DNA from: Amycolatopsis alba DSM 44262
GTDB lineage: Bacteria > Actinomycetota > Actinomycetes > Mycobacteriales > Pseudonocardiaceae
Length of the DNA stretch: 64,000 nucleotides
Direction: 5' to 3'
NCBI RefSeq assembly: GCF_000384215.1
Contig: NZ_KB913032.1
Coordinates: 3,985,665 to 4,049,664, forward strand
This document shows positions 54,498 to 62,205 of this stretch, in pieces. Every line of letters starts with the position of its first letter. The first letter of the stretch is position 1. The translations under genes and the position numbers were made by a program. Below the pieces are notes generated by a model. That model saw only the letters and a list, made by a program, of their open reading frames with translations. It had not been told where the DNA came from and did no database searches.

Positions 54498-55641
54498 GGG
54501 CGTTGATCCGCGCGGCTTGACGCGTCAGGTGGGCGCGCTCGGCGAGGTTGGCCGCCTTCTCGGCGGCCTCGGCGTACAGCCGCGCCGCCGTCGCCAGGTC
54601 GCCGTCGCGTTCGTGGAGGTACGCCGCCACCGCCGCGTGACGGGGCAGGGAAGCGTCCAGTTCGGCGAGCGCGGCCAGCCCCGCGCGCGGTCCGTCCGCC
54701 TCGCCGACGGCCACCGCGCGGTTCAGCCGCACCACCGGGCTGCCGGTCAGGCGCGCGAGTTCGTCGTACCACTCGACGATCTGTACCCAGTCGGTCTCCT
54801 CGGCGGCGGGCGCGTCGGCGTGGAGTGCCGCGATCGCGGCCTGCGCCTGGAACTCGCCGAGGCTGTCACGCGCCAGCGCGGCTTGCAGGATTTCGACGCC
54901 CTCGGCGATCAGCCGCGTGTCCCAGCGGCCGCGGTCCTGTTCGGCGAGCGGCACCAGGTCGCCGTCGGGCGACGTCCGGGCGGCGCGCCGGGCGTGGTGG
55001 AGCAGCATGAGCGCGAGCAGGCCCGCGACCTCGGGATGGTCGATCGCGGCCGCGAGCCGCCGGGTGAGCCGGATGGCCTCGGCGGCGAGGTCGACGTCGC
55101 CGGAGTAGCCCTCGTTGAAGACCAGGTAGAGCACCCGGAGCACGGTGGCGACGTCGCCCGCCTGGTCGAAGCGCACTCCCGAGACCGTGCGCTTGGCCCG
55201 GCTGATGCGCTGCGCCATGGTCGCTTCGGGCACCAGGTACGCCTGGGCGATCTGGCGGGTGGTCAGCCCGCCGACGGCGCGCAGGGTGAGCGCGACCGCC
55301 GACGACGGCGTCAGCGACGGGTGCGCGCACAGGAAGTAGAGCTGCAGCGTGTCGTCCACCGCGGGAGCGGGTCCCGGCTCCGGCTCGTCGTCGACGAGGC
55401 CCTCGCGGCGGCGCCGGGCGGCGTCCGACCGGGCCACGTCGAGGAACTTGCGCCAGGCGACGGTGACGAGCCAGCCCTTCGGATCCTTCGGCCGGTCGCC
55501 CGGCCAGACGCGGACAGCCTCGATCAGCGCTTCCTGCACGGCGTCCTCGGCCGTCGCGAAGTCGGCTCCGCGGCGGACGAGGATCCCGAGGACGTTCGGG
55601 GTGAGGCTCCGGAGCAGGGCCTCGTCGATTTCGGTGCTCAC
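54487..55641 (-). CDS. ECF42-like RNA polymerase sigma factor with C-terminal TPR extension
   Basis: 384 residues. Sigma-70 region 2 includes FATAEDAVQEALIEAVRVWP and KGWLVTVAWRKFLDVARSD; region 4 is VGGLTTRQIAQAYLVPEATMAQRISRAK. After about residue 175 comes a long helical extension with TPR-like repeats, characteristic of the ECF42 group, which pairs with DGPF/YCII proteins instead of an anti-sigma factor. Its GTG (55641) overlaps the stop of the DGPF gene by four bases. The ligand or signal is unknown. Confidence 0.88.
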   Translation of the reverse strand: MSTEIDEALLRSLTPNVLGILVRRGADFATAEDAVQEALIEAVRVWPGDRPKDPKGWLVTVAWRKFLDVARSDAARRRREGLVDDEPEPGPAPAVDDTLQLYFLCAHPSLTPSSAVALTLRAVGGLTTRQIAQAYLVPEATMAQRISRAKRTVSGVRFDQAGDVATVLRVLYLVFNEGYSGDVDLAAEAIRLTRRLAAAIDHPEVAGLLALMLLHHARRAARTSPDGDLVPLAEQDRGRWDTRLIAEGVEILQAALARDSLGEFQAQAAIAALHADAPAAEETDWVQIVEWYDELARLTGSPVVRLNRAVAVGEADGPRAGLAALAELDASLPRHAAVAAYLHERDGDLATAARLYAEAAEKAANLAERAHLTRQAARINALKK

Positions 55642-56045
55642 TCCGTGACGATGAGCTGTTCGCTGAACAGCGGACGCAGTTCGAGCCACTCGTGGATCGG
55701 CTTCCCACCGGCTCCCGGAGCGGCCGACAGCTCGCCCGCCAGTTCGAGTGCCCGCTCGTAGCTGTCGACGTCGATCATCATCCAGCCCGCGATGAGGTCC
55801 TTGGTCTCGGCGAAGGGGCCGTCGGTGACCGGCGGCTTGCCCTCACCGTCGTACCGGACGAAGGTGCCTTCGGGGGTGAGAGCCTGTTCGCCGACGAACT
55901 CGCCGGTTTCCACGAGCCGGTTCGCGAAGTCCCTCATGTACTGCATGTGCGCCGTGACCTCTTCCGGTGCCCATTGCTCCATTGGGATGTCGTTGACCGC
56001 GGCCGGAGCGCCTCGGTAGTGCTTGAGCAGCAAGTACTTGGCCAT
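55638..56045 (-). CDS. DGPF/YCII-related protein, partner of the ECF sigma factor
   Basis: 135 residues of the YCII-related (DGPF) family. The family signature is TDGPFAETKDLIAGWMMIDV, with a ferredoxin-like alpha/beta fold and helix ERALELAGELSA. In ECF42 loci these proteins are the regular partners or targets. Starting at ATG 56045 it precedes the sigma gene with a GTGA overlap. The biochemical function of the family is poorly known. Confidence 0.9.
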   Translation of the reverse strand: MAKYLLLKHYRGAPAAVNDIPMEQWAPEEVTAHMQYMRDFANRLVETGEFVGEQALTPEGTFVRYDGEGKPPVTDGPFAETKDLIAGWMMIDVDSYERALELAGELSAAPGAGGKPIHEWLELRPLFSEQLIVTE

Positions 56046-56147
56046 GGCGGGAAGGGTAATGGCAGTCTGCCGGTCGTTCTGCCTGGTGGTCTATACATCC
56101 GATCTCTAGCCTTCTTATCGCGTCCTCCATTGCGAAAGGAAGAGCAC

Positions 56148-57935
56148 TTGTCCAAAGCAAAACGGCGCTACACCGGCGTGCTGGTGACCGTCGGTCTCAT
56201 CTGCGGTTTGCTCGCGGGTGAGACGGCCGGAGCCGCCGCCTCCGATGATTCCGCAGTTTCCGTCGCCAGAGACCACAGCCGGCCGTTGCCGCCCGGCGCG
56301 ACCCCGGTGCCCCCGCTCGCCGCCTCCGTCGCCCAGGCGCAGATCGCCGCCAACCCGGTGGTCTGCGAGGGGGACGGGGTCTCGGGCAAACGTGTCGAGC
56401 TCGTCTACGTCCGTGAGGCCGGTCAGCCCGACCGGTACTCGACCGTCGCCCCGTCCCTGCGCGCCTACGCGTCCGGGATGGACGACGGCTTCAACGACAG
56501 TGCCGCCGTGACGGGCGGCAGCAGGCACATCCGCTACGTGACGACCGCCGGCGCGGGCTGTCAGGTGGCCGTCGCCAACCTCGTGGTGCCCGACGGCACC
56601 TACCAGTCCGGCGCGATCCGCGACCGCGCCATCCAAGCCGGCTTCTACAACGCCGACCGCGACTACATCCTGTTCTCCGACAACCCGCTCACCTGTGCGG
56701 GCACCTGGGGCGACAACGACGACCAGCCCGGTCCCGCCAACGCCTTCAACAACGGCAGGCACTACACCGAGATCGCCGTCCCCTGCTGGGGGGTCAACGC
56801 CGCGGGCCACGAACTGGGCCACATGCTCGGCGCGGTCCTGCCGGGGGCACCGCACTACCAGGGCGGCGGGCACTGCTCCCAGGAATGGGACCTGATGTGT
56901 TACGGCGACACCCAGTCCTTCGACTGCCCGCAGCGCGACGCCGATCGGCTGCTGGACTGCGGCAACGACGACTACTTCAGCACGAACCCCGTCCCCGGCA
57001 GCTGGCTCGCCACCCACTGGAACGTCGCCAACAGCGCCTTCCTGATCAAGAAGGACACCCCCGACAACGACGACGGCCACGCGCAGGGCGGTAAGACCTA
57101 CGTCATCACCGGGGCGAGCGGCAACGCCATCGACGTCATCGGTTCCTCGACCGGCGGCCTCACCAAACTCAGCCAGCGGACCCGGACCGACGCTACGAGC
57201 CAGAAGTGGATCCTGGGCTACAACACCGGTCTGCAGCTGGTCAACGCCAACAGTCAGCTGTGCGCCGACAGCGCCCAGAGCGGGACGGCGCCCGGCACGG
57301 AGATCCTGCAGTACAACTGCAACGGCCAGAACGGCATGCGGTGGGCGTTCCAGCCGCTCGGCAACGGCAAGGTGGCGATCTTCAACTACCTGACGGGCTT
57401 CGCGATCACCGACGGCGGCGCGTACCCGGCGCCGCTCGTCCAGCAGCCCTACACCGGCGCGGCCAACCAGCAGTGGACCCTGAACCCCATCGCCGACCCC
57501 GGTCCGCAGGCGGGCAAGAAGTACTACTTGTCCGTGGCCACCAACGGCAACAGCGCGGCCGTGGTCGACGGCTCGTCGTCCGCCGGAGCGAAGATCACCA
57601 ACGTCGCCAGGCAGGACGACAACGGCCAGAAGTGGAAGCTCACCGACGCGGGCGGCGGGTATTGGAAGATCGTCAACGAGCGGAGCGGTCAGTGCGTGCG
57701 GCCGGTCGCCGGCAGCACGGCGGACGGAGCCCTGCTCGAGCAGACGCACTGCGGATCGGCCACCAACCAGCAGTGGAAGCTGCTCCGGAGCGCCGATATG
57801 CGCTACGGGCTGGTGAACCGGGCGAGTTCGCTGGCGGTGCGGCAGGTCAACAACGGCACGGCTTCGATCCTGGAGCAACGTCCGTTCGTGGGCGGCCGTA
57901 GCGATGAGACCGTCTGGGCCCTCGTGCCCGCTTGA
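56148..57935 (+). CDS. Secreted metzincin-like zinc protease with tandem ricin B-type lectin domains
   Basis: 595 residues with a signal peptide (GVLVTVGLICGLLAGETAGA). The N-terminal part holds AAGHELGHMLGAVLPGAPH with His221, Glu222 and His225 as zinc residues and His236 as a possible third ligand; EWDLMCYGD resembles a Met-turn. Two ricin-type trefoil regions follow (about 300-440 and 455-595), each with Q-x-W repeats such as SQKWIL, NQQWTL and NQQWKL. It would bind glycans and cut proteins outside. The TTG at 56148 was chosen because AAAGGAAGAG precedes it and the signal peptide then begins correctly. Confidence 0.85.
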   Translation: MSKAKRRYTGVLVTVGLICGLLAGETAGAAASDDSAVSVARDHSRPLPPGATPVPPLAASVAQAQIAANPVVCEGDGVSGKRVELVYVREAGQPDRYSTVAPSLRAYASGMDDGFNDSAAVTGGSRHIRYVTTAGAGCQVAVANLVVPDGTYQSGAIRDRAIQAGFYNADRDYILFSDNPLTCAGTWGDNDDQPGPANAFNNGRHYTEIAVPCWGVNAAGHELGHMLGAVLPGAPHYQGGGHCSQEWDLMCYGDTQSFDCPQRDADRLLDCGNDDYFSTNPVPGSWLATHWNVANSAFLIKKDTPDNDDGHAQGGKTYVITGASGNAIDVIGSSTGGLTKLSQRTRTDATSQKWILGYNTGLQLVNANSQLCADSAQSGTAPGTEILQYNCNGQNGMRWAFQPLGNGKVAIFNYLTGFAITDGGAYPAPLVQQPYTGAANQQWTLNPIADPGPQAGKKYYLSVATNGNSAAVVDGSSSAGAKITNVARQDDNGQKWKLTDAGGGYWKIVNERSGQCVRPVAGSTADGALLEQTHCGSATNQQWKLLRSADMRYGLVNRASSLAVRQVNNGTASILEQRPFVGGRSDETVWALVPA

Positions 57936-57937
57936 TA

Positions 57938-57980
57938 CGAAAGCTCCCCAGGTCGAACCGGCCTGGGGAGCTTCGTTTTC
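57938..57980 (+). terminator. Terminator after the protease-lectin gene
   Basis: Arms 57938-57952 (CGAAAGCTCCCCAGG) and 57962-57975 (CCTGGGGAGCTTCG) pair with one bulged base, followed by TTTTC. It begins three bases after the stop codon. Confidence 0.85.
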
Positions 57981-57985
57981 AAGAC

Positions 57986-58074
57986 TGGCGGTAGCGGTGG
58001 GATTCGAACCCACGGAGGACAGAGCCCTCGCATGTTTTCAAGACATGTTCCTTCGGCCGCTCGGACACGCTACC
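57986..58074 (-). tRNA. tRNA-Ser(UGA)
   Basis: On the minus strand the acceptor GGTAGCG starts at 58074 and pairs with CGCTACC near the 3' end, with discriminator G and an encoded CCA (57988-57986). The anticodon loop CTTGAAA sits between CATGT and ACATG and gives the anticodon UGA (58040-58038). A long variable arm follows, as in serine tRNAs, and the T-loop GGTTCGAATCC is intact. Bases 57989-58074 form the mature 86-base body. Confidence 0.97.
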
Positions 58075-58118
58075 GCTATCGAGGGTATCCGACGGCCCTT
58101 TGCCGGAACGCTTCGGAT

Positions 58119-58499
58119 CTAGTCGAAGTCCCAGTCGGTGGCGATGCCGACGATGACCAACAACAGCGTGAGGCCGAAGACGATCGCGACGCCGATGTAG
58201 CCGATGATGATCGCCGCGAGCGCCATGCCCTGGCCACCGGCTTCGCCGCGTTTGGCCTTGGAATGCGCGATATGCCCCATGATCACGCCGATGACCGACA
58301 GCAGCCCGGTGCACACGACCAGGCTGGCGATCGACACGACCAGTGCGGCGATCGCCAGGCCCTGCTCCTGCGGCGGCATCGCGGGGCCGTAGCCGTAGCC
58401 CGGCTGCTGGTACGGCTGCCCGTACGGAGGTTGCTGCCCATACGGAGGCTGGTGACCGTAGGGCTGCTGCTGACCGTACGGGTCTTGCGGATATGTCAC
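58119..58499 (-). CDS. DUF4190 small membrane protein
   Basis: 126 residues. The first 45 are Tyr/Gln/Pro/Gly-rich repeats of the type PYGQQPPYG; then EQGLAIAALVVSIASLVVC begins the first of two membrane helices, a short loop GHIAHSKAKRGEAGGQGMAL, and a second helix to the end. This is the usual DUF4190 layout in actinomycetes. A GTG start at 58499. Function unknown. Confidence 0.85.
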   Translation of the reverse strand: MTYPQDPYGQQQPYGHQPPYGQQPPYGQPYQQPGYGYGPAMPPQEQGLAIAALVVSIASLVVCTGLLSVIGVIMGHIAHSKAKRGEAGGQGMALAAIIIGYIGVAIVFGLTLLLVIVGIATDWDFD

Positions 58500-58527
58500 C
58501 GGCTCACCGTAACCGCCGGTACTTGGT

Positions 58528-58806
58528 TCAGGACGCTTGACTCTTCGCGGCGATTCGCGCCTGGACCTCGGGACGGCGCAACGGCGGCACCGTCGTCGGC
58601 GGCTGACGGCGGGCGGGCAGTTCGGTCAGCAGCCGCCGGGTGATCTCGGTGATCTCGGCGACGGCGGCCTCGAACGGCTCACGCGTGGCGTCGGAGAGGC
58701 TCTGCACCCCGGACACCTTGCGGACGTATTGGCGGGCGGCGGCCTCGATCTCGTCCGGCGTCGCCGCCGGCTCCAGGCCTCGAAGCGTGGTGATGTTCCG
58801 GCACAT
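58528..58806 (-). CDS. DUF2277 family protein
   Basis: 92 residues from ATG 58806: MCRNITTLRGLEPAATPDEI is the conserved beginning of DUF2277, with a helical AAARQYVRKVSGVQSLSDAT and the C-terminal TRRLLTELPARRQPPTTVPP. The family is widespread and uncharacterised. The frame goes 16 codons further upstream without family match. Confidence 0.85.
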   Translation of the reverse strand: MCRNITTLRGLEPAATPDEIEAAARQYVRKVSGVQSLSDATREPFEAAVAEITEITRRLLTELPARRQPPTTVPPLRRPEVQARIAAKSQAS

Positions 58807-58919
58807 GCCCCGATGGTACGTCCGCCCACCGACGTTTCCGGGTGCGTCGATCACACAGTCGGTTAGAAGCTGCCCCGGTCCGTTGACGCCGAAAAACGTG
58901 CGAAGGCACCCTCGGCGGG

Positions 58920-59864
58920 GTGCCCCTCAGACCCCGCTCTCTTCGCCGTGCGCCCGCCGAGCCGATCCTCGAACCGGCCGAGTCCTCCCCGATCCCGGAA
59001 CAGGTCTGGCAGCGCGTCCCGATCGACGCCCTGATCGACCTCGTCACCGAAATCTTCACCGCGCACGACCTGCCGTGGTCCCGTGCCAGGATGGCCGCCG
59101 AGGCGCTGTGCCACGGCGACCTCACCGGGACCCCGGAATCGGGGGTCGCCGAACTGACCCGGCTGCATCTGCCGATGCTGGTCGACGGCCTGGTCCGGCC
59201 GAGGGCCGAACCGCTGATGATCGCCGACCGCGGCGCCGCCGCCCTGATCGACTACCGCCGCGCGCCGGGGCTGTGGGCCGTCGGCGACGCGATGGACCGG
59301 GCGGTGACCCGTGCGGGCCGGTACGGCGTCGGGCTGATGTCGGTCCGCGGCGTCGGGCCGTTCGGCCGCGCCGGGCACCACGCGGCGAGGGCGTTGCCGC
59401 ACACCATGATCGGGCTCGTCATGGCGGCGGGCGGGGAACGCGGGACGGCCGCGAACCCGCTCGGCATGGCCGCCCCCGCCGGGGCGTACCCCGAATTCGT
59501 CCTCGACATGGACACGCTGGCGGACGTCGACAGCACCGCCGTCGCCGGCTTCGCGCTGCTGGTCGAGATCTTCGCCGGGGTGCTGTCGGGCGTCGGCGAC
59601 CACGATCACGACACCGGTCTCATGGTGATGGCGATCGCCCCGACGACGCTGCGCAGCGCCGACGGTTTCTACAAGGCCGCGAGCGCGTTGTTCGGCAGCC
59701 TGCTCGGCTGGGAGCGCGGGAACCCGGTCCGCTACCCCGGCTGGCGCGAGGCGCAGTACCTCGAACAGTGCCAGGCGCTGGGGGTCCCGCTGAACGAGCC
59801 GGTGCACCACGAACTGGAGGAGCTCGCGAAGGCGCTCAGGTTGCCGGGTCTGACCGGCCGGTGA
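58920..59864 (+). CDS. Ldh-family (malate/L-lactate dehydrogenase type) oxidoreductase
   Basis: 314 residues of the LDH2/MDH2 family: HGDLTGTPESGVAELTRLHL near residue 63, VGLMSVRGVGPFGRAGHHAA and GERGTAANPLGMAAPAG for the nicotinamide cofactor site, and a C-terminal part with RYPGWREAQYLEQCQALGV. These enzymes reduce 2-oxoacids with NAD(P)H. The GTG at 58920 is an uncertain start, since the N-terminal 30 residues lack family similarity. Substrate unknown. Confidence 0.82.
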   Translation: MPLRPRSLRRAPAEPILEPAESSPIPEQVWQRVPIDALIDLVTEIFTAHDLPWSRARMAAEALCHGDLTGTPESGVAELTRLHLPMLVDGLVRPRAEPLMIADRGAAALIDYRRAPGLWAVGDAMDRAVTRAGRYGVGLMSVRGVGPFGRAGHHAARALPHTMIGLVMAAGGERGTAANPLGMAAPAGAYPEFVLDMDTLADVDSTAVAGFALLVEIFAGVLSGVGDHDHDTGLMVMAIAPTTLRSADGFYKAASALFGSLLGWERGNPVRYPGWREAQYLEQCQALGVPLNEPVHHELEELAKALRLPGLTGR

Positions 59865-60022
59865 GCACGAGAGATGCTCGATCTTTCCCTGTTGGGCTGA
59901 CCGGGTGATCCTGTCGTCCGCCTGCCGGAGCCAGCCGATGTGACAGCGAATACGCGGTCCCGTTCGGTGTGTCTTCTCTGGTTTGATTGCTGGTTCGAGG
60001 AGACGGTGCCAGAGGGGGAACC

Positions 60023-60988
60023 ATGGCGGCCGACTACACCGGCCTGCTTGCCGAATTGCGGGCTCTGCGCAAAGGACGGGGGATCTTCTCCGCTGAGATC
60101 ACCCGGCGGATCGGGCCCACCCTGCGCGAGCTTTGCCACGTCCAGGCGGACGACCAGGTGCCGGAGGTCAGAGAGAAGCTCCTGCGGCACCTCGGCGATG
60201 TGGCGGCCTCGTTGCCCGCTGACCTGCGGGTGGCCGCCTCGGCGGCGGTCGCGCTCCATCCCGGTGCCCGGCACCAGTTCCTGACCGGGCGGATCACCTG
60301 GCTCGCCCAGCAGATCGGGCGGGACGAGCGGACCGTCCGTCGCCGGATGGACGACGGCATCGCCCAGCTCGCGGAGGTGGCGGCCCGTTGTCTCAGCGCG
60401 CCACCTCCGCAGCCGGAGAACGATCACGGCGACTTCCACGTCGAGCATTTCAGCGCGGTCCTGATGCTGGATCGCGGCGCCCCGGAAGCGCTGGAGAGGC
60501 GCACGATCGTCGCCGAGCGCGACGACCTCGACCAGATCGTCGTCGCGCTCAGCCTGCCGACGGTGTCCGCCGAGAAGAGCAGAGACCGGGACCTGGCGGC
60601 GGAAGTCCTTTTCGGCGGGACCCTCCTTTGCCGGAGGCGCCCGGCAGGCAGTCGTTTCGAGTTCGTTCTCACCTTGCCGAAGCCGCTCCGGGCAGGGGAA
60701 CGGCACGAGTACGGGATGAGGTACCGGATCCCCGAAGGCCAGGCGATGCGCGAGCACTACGTGTACACGTCGCCCCGGCGGTGCCGCCTCTTCGATCTCC
60801 GGGTCCGGTTCGGGCTCGTCGATCCGCCTCAGCGGATCTGGCGAGTCGAAGAGGTCTTCCATCGTGACCTCGACGAGAAGGCCCCCGAGGGTGACGTCTT
60901 GCTGCCCGACAAGGCGGGCGAGCTCCATGTCGTGTTCCGCGACCTGGTGCCGGGGTTCGGGTACGGCGTTCAATGGACCATGCCGTGA
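60023..60988 (+). CDS. Putative HTH DNA-binding protein upstream of the Crp-like gene
   Basis: 321 residues, family not recognised. A helical N-terminal part (residues 1-125) includes RITWLAQQIGRDERTVRRRM, which reads as a helix-turn-helix; the second part (130-321) is strand-rich with ERRTIVAERDDLDQIVVALS and GERHEYGMRYRIPEGQAMRE. AGAGGGGGAA stands before ATG 60023. Its stop overlaps the Crp-like start (16 bases from ATG 60973, four from GTG 60985), which ties the two functionally. The pattern suggests a sensor-like C-terminal domain. Confidence 0.6.
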   Translation: MAADYTGLLAELRALRKGRGIFSAEITRRIGPTLRELCHVQADDQVPEVREKLLRHLGDVAASLPADLRVAASAAVALHPGARHQFLTGRITWLAQQIGRDERTVRRRMDDGIAQLAEVAARCLSAPPPQPENDHGDFHVEHFSAVLMLDRGAPEALERRTIVAERDDLDQIVVALSLPTVSAEKSRDRDLAAEVLFGGTLLCRRRPAGSRFEFVLTLPKPLRAGERHEYGMRYRIPEGQAMREHYVYTSPRRCRLFDLRVRFGLVDPPQRIWRVEEVFHRDLDEKAPEGDVLLPDKAGELHVVFRDLVPGFGYGVQWTMP

Positions 60989-61686
60989 ACGACGGCCTGA
61001 CCTGGCGGGATCCGGTACCGGAGAGCGAACCGGGCGCCTTCTGGGAGACCCTGTCGCTGGATGACCGGCGAGCGATGAGCGACGCCGGGACACGCAGGTC
61101 GGTATCGCGCGGGGTCGAGATCTGCAGGCAGGGCAGGCACTCGTCCACCGTCCACCTCTTGTGCACCGGTCTGGCGGAGGTCTTCCGCCAGGACGAGGGC
61201 GGTATTCGCACCATCCTGGCCAGGCGGAGGCCAGGGCAGCTCATCGGTGAGATGTCGGCCGTGGATGGATCGCCCGCCTCGGCGACGGTGCGGACGTTGT
61301 CCGCCTCGGTGTTCCTCGTGCTCCCGGCCGCCCGATTCGTGGAGCTGTGTCACGCGCGGCCCGGCATCACCTGGACCGTGCTCCGGACCGCCGTCGCCCG
61401 GCTGAGGGACAGTGACGATCAGCGCCAGCAGTACCGGCTCGATGTCCGCAAGCGCACCATTCTCTGCCTGCTCTCGATCGCCGAAGACGCTCGTTCCGAA
61501 GTCACCCGCTCGTGCGTGCCGATCGCGCTCACCCAGCAGGAACTCGCCGACATGGTGCCGGCGTCGCTGCCCTCGGTGACCCGGATCCTGGAAGATCTCC
61601 GCGACGCCGGCGCGCTTCGTACCGGCAGGGGCCGGATGGCCATCGAAACGGACAGGCTGCGTTCGCTCATCCAGTCAGGTTCATGA
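60973..61686 (+). CDS. Crp/Fnr-type transcriptional regulator
   Basis: 237 residues (233 from the alternative GTG at 60985): an N-terminal cyclic-nucleotide-type beta-barrel (about 24-140), the long dimer helix, and a C-terminal winged helix with LTQQELADMVPASLPSVTRI as the recognition region. In the phosphate-binding cassette Glu93 of GEM is present, but the arginine that contacts the phosphate in E. coli CRP is replaced: the segment reads GSPASATV. It may bind another ligand or none. A 24-bp near palindrome lies eight bases after its stop. Confidence 0.88.
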   Translation: MDHAVNDGLTWRDPVPESEPGAFWETLSLDDRRAMSDAGTRRSVSRGVEICRQGRHSSTVHLLCTGLAEVFRQDEGGIRTILARRRPGQLIGEMSAVDGSPASATVRTLSASVFLVLPAARFVELCHARPGITWTVLRTAVARLRDSDDQRQQYRLDVRKRTILCLLSIAEDARSEVTRSCVPIALTQQELADMVPASLPSVTRILEDLRDAGALRTGRGRMAIETDRLRSLIQSGS

Positions 61687-61693
61687 ATTCTCC

Positions 61694-61717
61694 GTTCCGC
61701 ATCATCTGATGTGGAAC
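61694..61717. promoter_or_regulatory. 24-bp near-perfect palindrome behind the Crp-like gene
   Basis: Half-sites GTTCCGCATCA and TGATGTGGAAC flank TC, with one mismatch. The short two-base spacer argues for an operator or a compact terminator stem. A second, looser inverted repeat GATTCG-10nt-CGAATC is found at 61763-61784. Both lie in a low-GC gap in front of the small ORFs and cyclase gene. Confidence 0.45.
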
Positions 61718-61823
61718 GTTTCTTCGTGCCGTCATAAATTCTTCTCATTGAGTTGATCCGGTGATTCGACGAGGGGCGCGAATCGAATACTTCGGATCTC
61801 TGACTCTTCCGAGAGGTGAATCG

Positions 61824-61913
61824 GTGAAAGTCATGTGCGACGCGAATCTGATGTTCAAGTTGTGTGCGTTTTCGCTCTTCGTCGGACTTCTCATCGGCGT
61901 TTCTCTCGGTTGA
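61824..61913 (+). CDS. Tiny hydrophobic peptide ORF
   Basis: A 29-codon frame from GTG 61824 (ATG 61833 would give 26) behind GAGAGG at 61811-61816. The peptide has a short polar start (VKVMCDANL) and one hydrophobic helix FKLCAFSLFVGLLIGVSLG, ending just before TGA. It contains two cysteines. It may be a small membrane protein, a leader peptide or a toxin-like peptide. It is supported only by the ribosome-binding site, the clean stop and the amino acid pattern. Confidence 0.4.
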   Translation: MKVMCDANLMFKLCAFSLFVGLLIGVSLG

Positions 61914-61946
61914 CCGTCCGGCCTTGACCGGTGAAACGGAGAGGAG

Positions 61947-62006
61947 GTGACCGTTTCGATGGAGCCGCATCTGTTGTTCGTGCTGGTGAGTGTTCTGTTC
62001 GGCTGA
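61947..62006 (+). CDS. Second tiny hydrophobic peptide ORF
   Basis: A 19-codon frame from GTG 61947, or 15 codons from ATG 61959 (MEPHLLFVLVSVLFG), following a strong GGAGAGGAGGTGA (61938-61950). The peptide is almost wholly hydrophobic after four residues. It is 33 bases after the first small ORF. The strength of the ribosome-binding site is unusual for a random frame, and both peptides share the short-polar-start plus hydrophobic-tail layout. Function unknown. Confidence 0.4.
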   Translation: MTVSMEPHLLFVLVSVLFG

Positions 62007-62205
62007 GGGGGACCGGGGGCGGCGGGCTCGAGGGGGGTCGGCCGCACCGGGCCCGGCGGCACGGTTCTGTCCACTTTTTGTCACTTTCTTGGGATACGTC
62101 AGCCTGTTGTCCTGATTCTGTCCTTGTATCGAGGGCTTCGGCCTTCGAAACTTGCCGCCAGTTGCCGGAGAAATCGTGCGAGTGGAGTCAGAGAAGTTGG
62201 TCTTC

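Noticed and set aside
53531..54520. A 329-codon plus-strand frame overlapping the MarR gene
   Set aside because: It is shadow coding of the MarR gene in its second half and has low-complexity composition; no ribosome-binding site or family was found.
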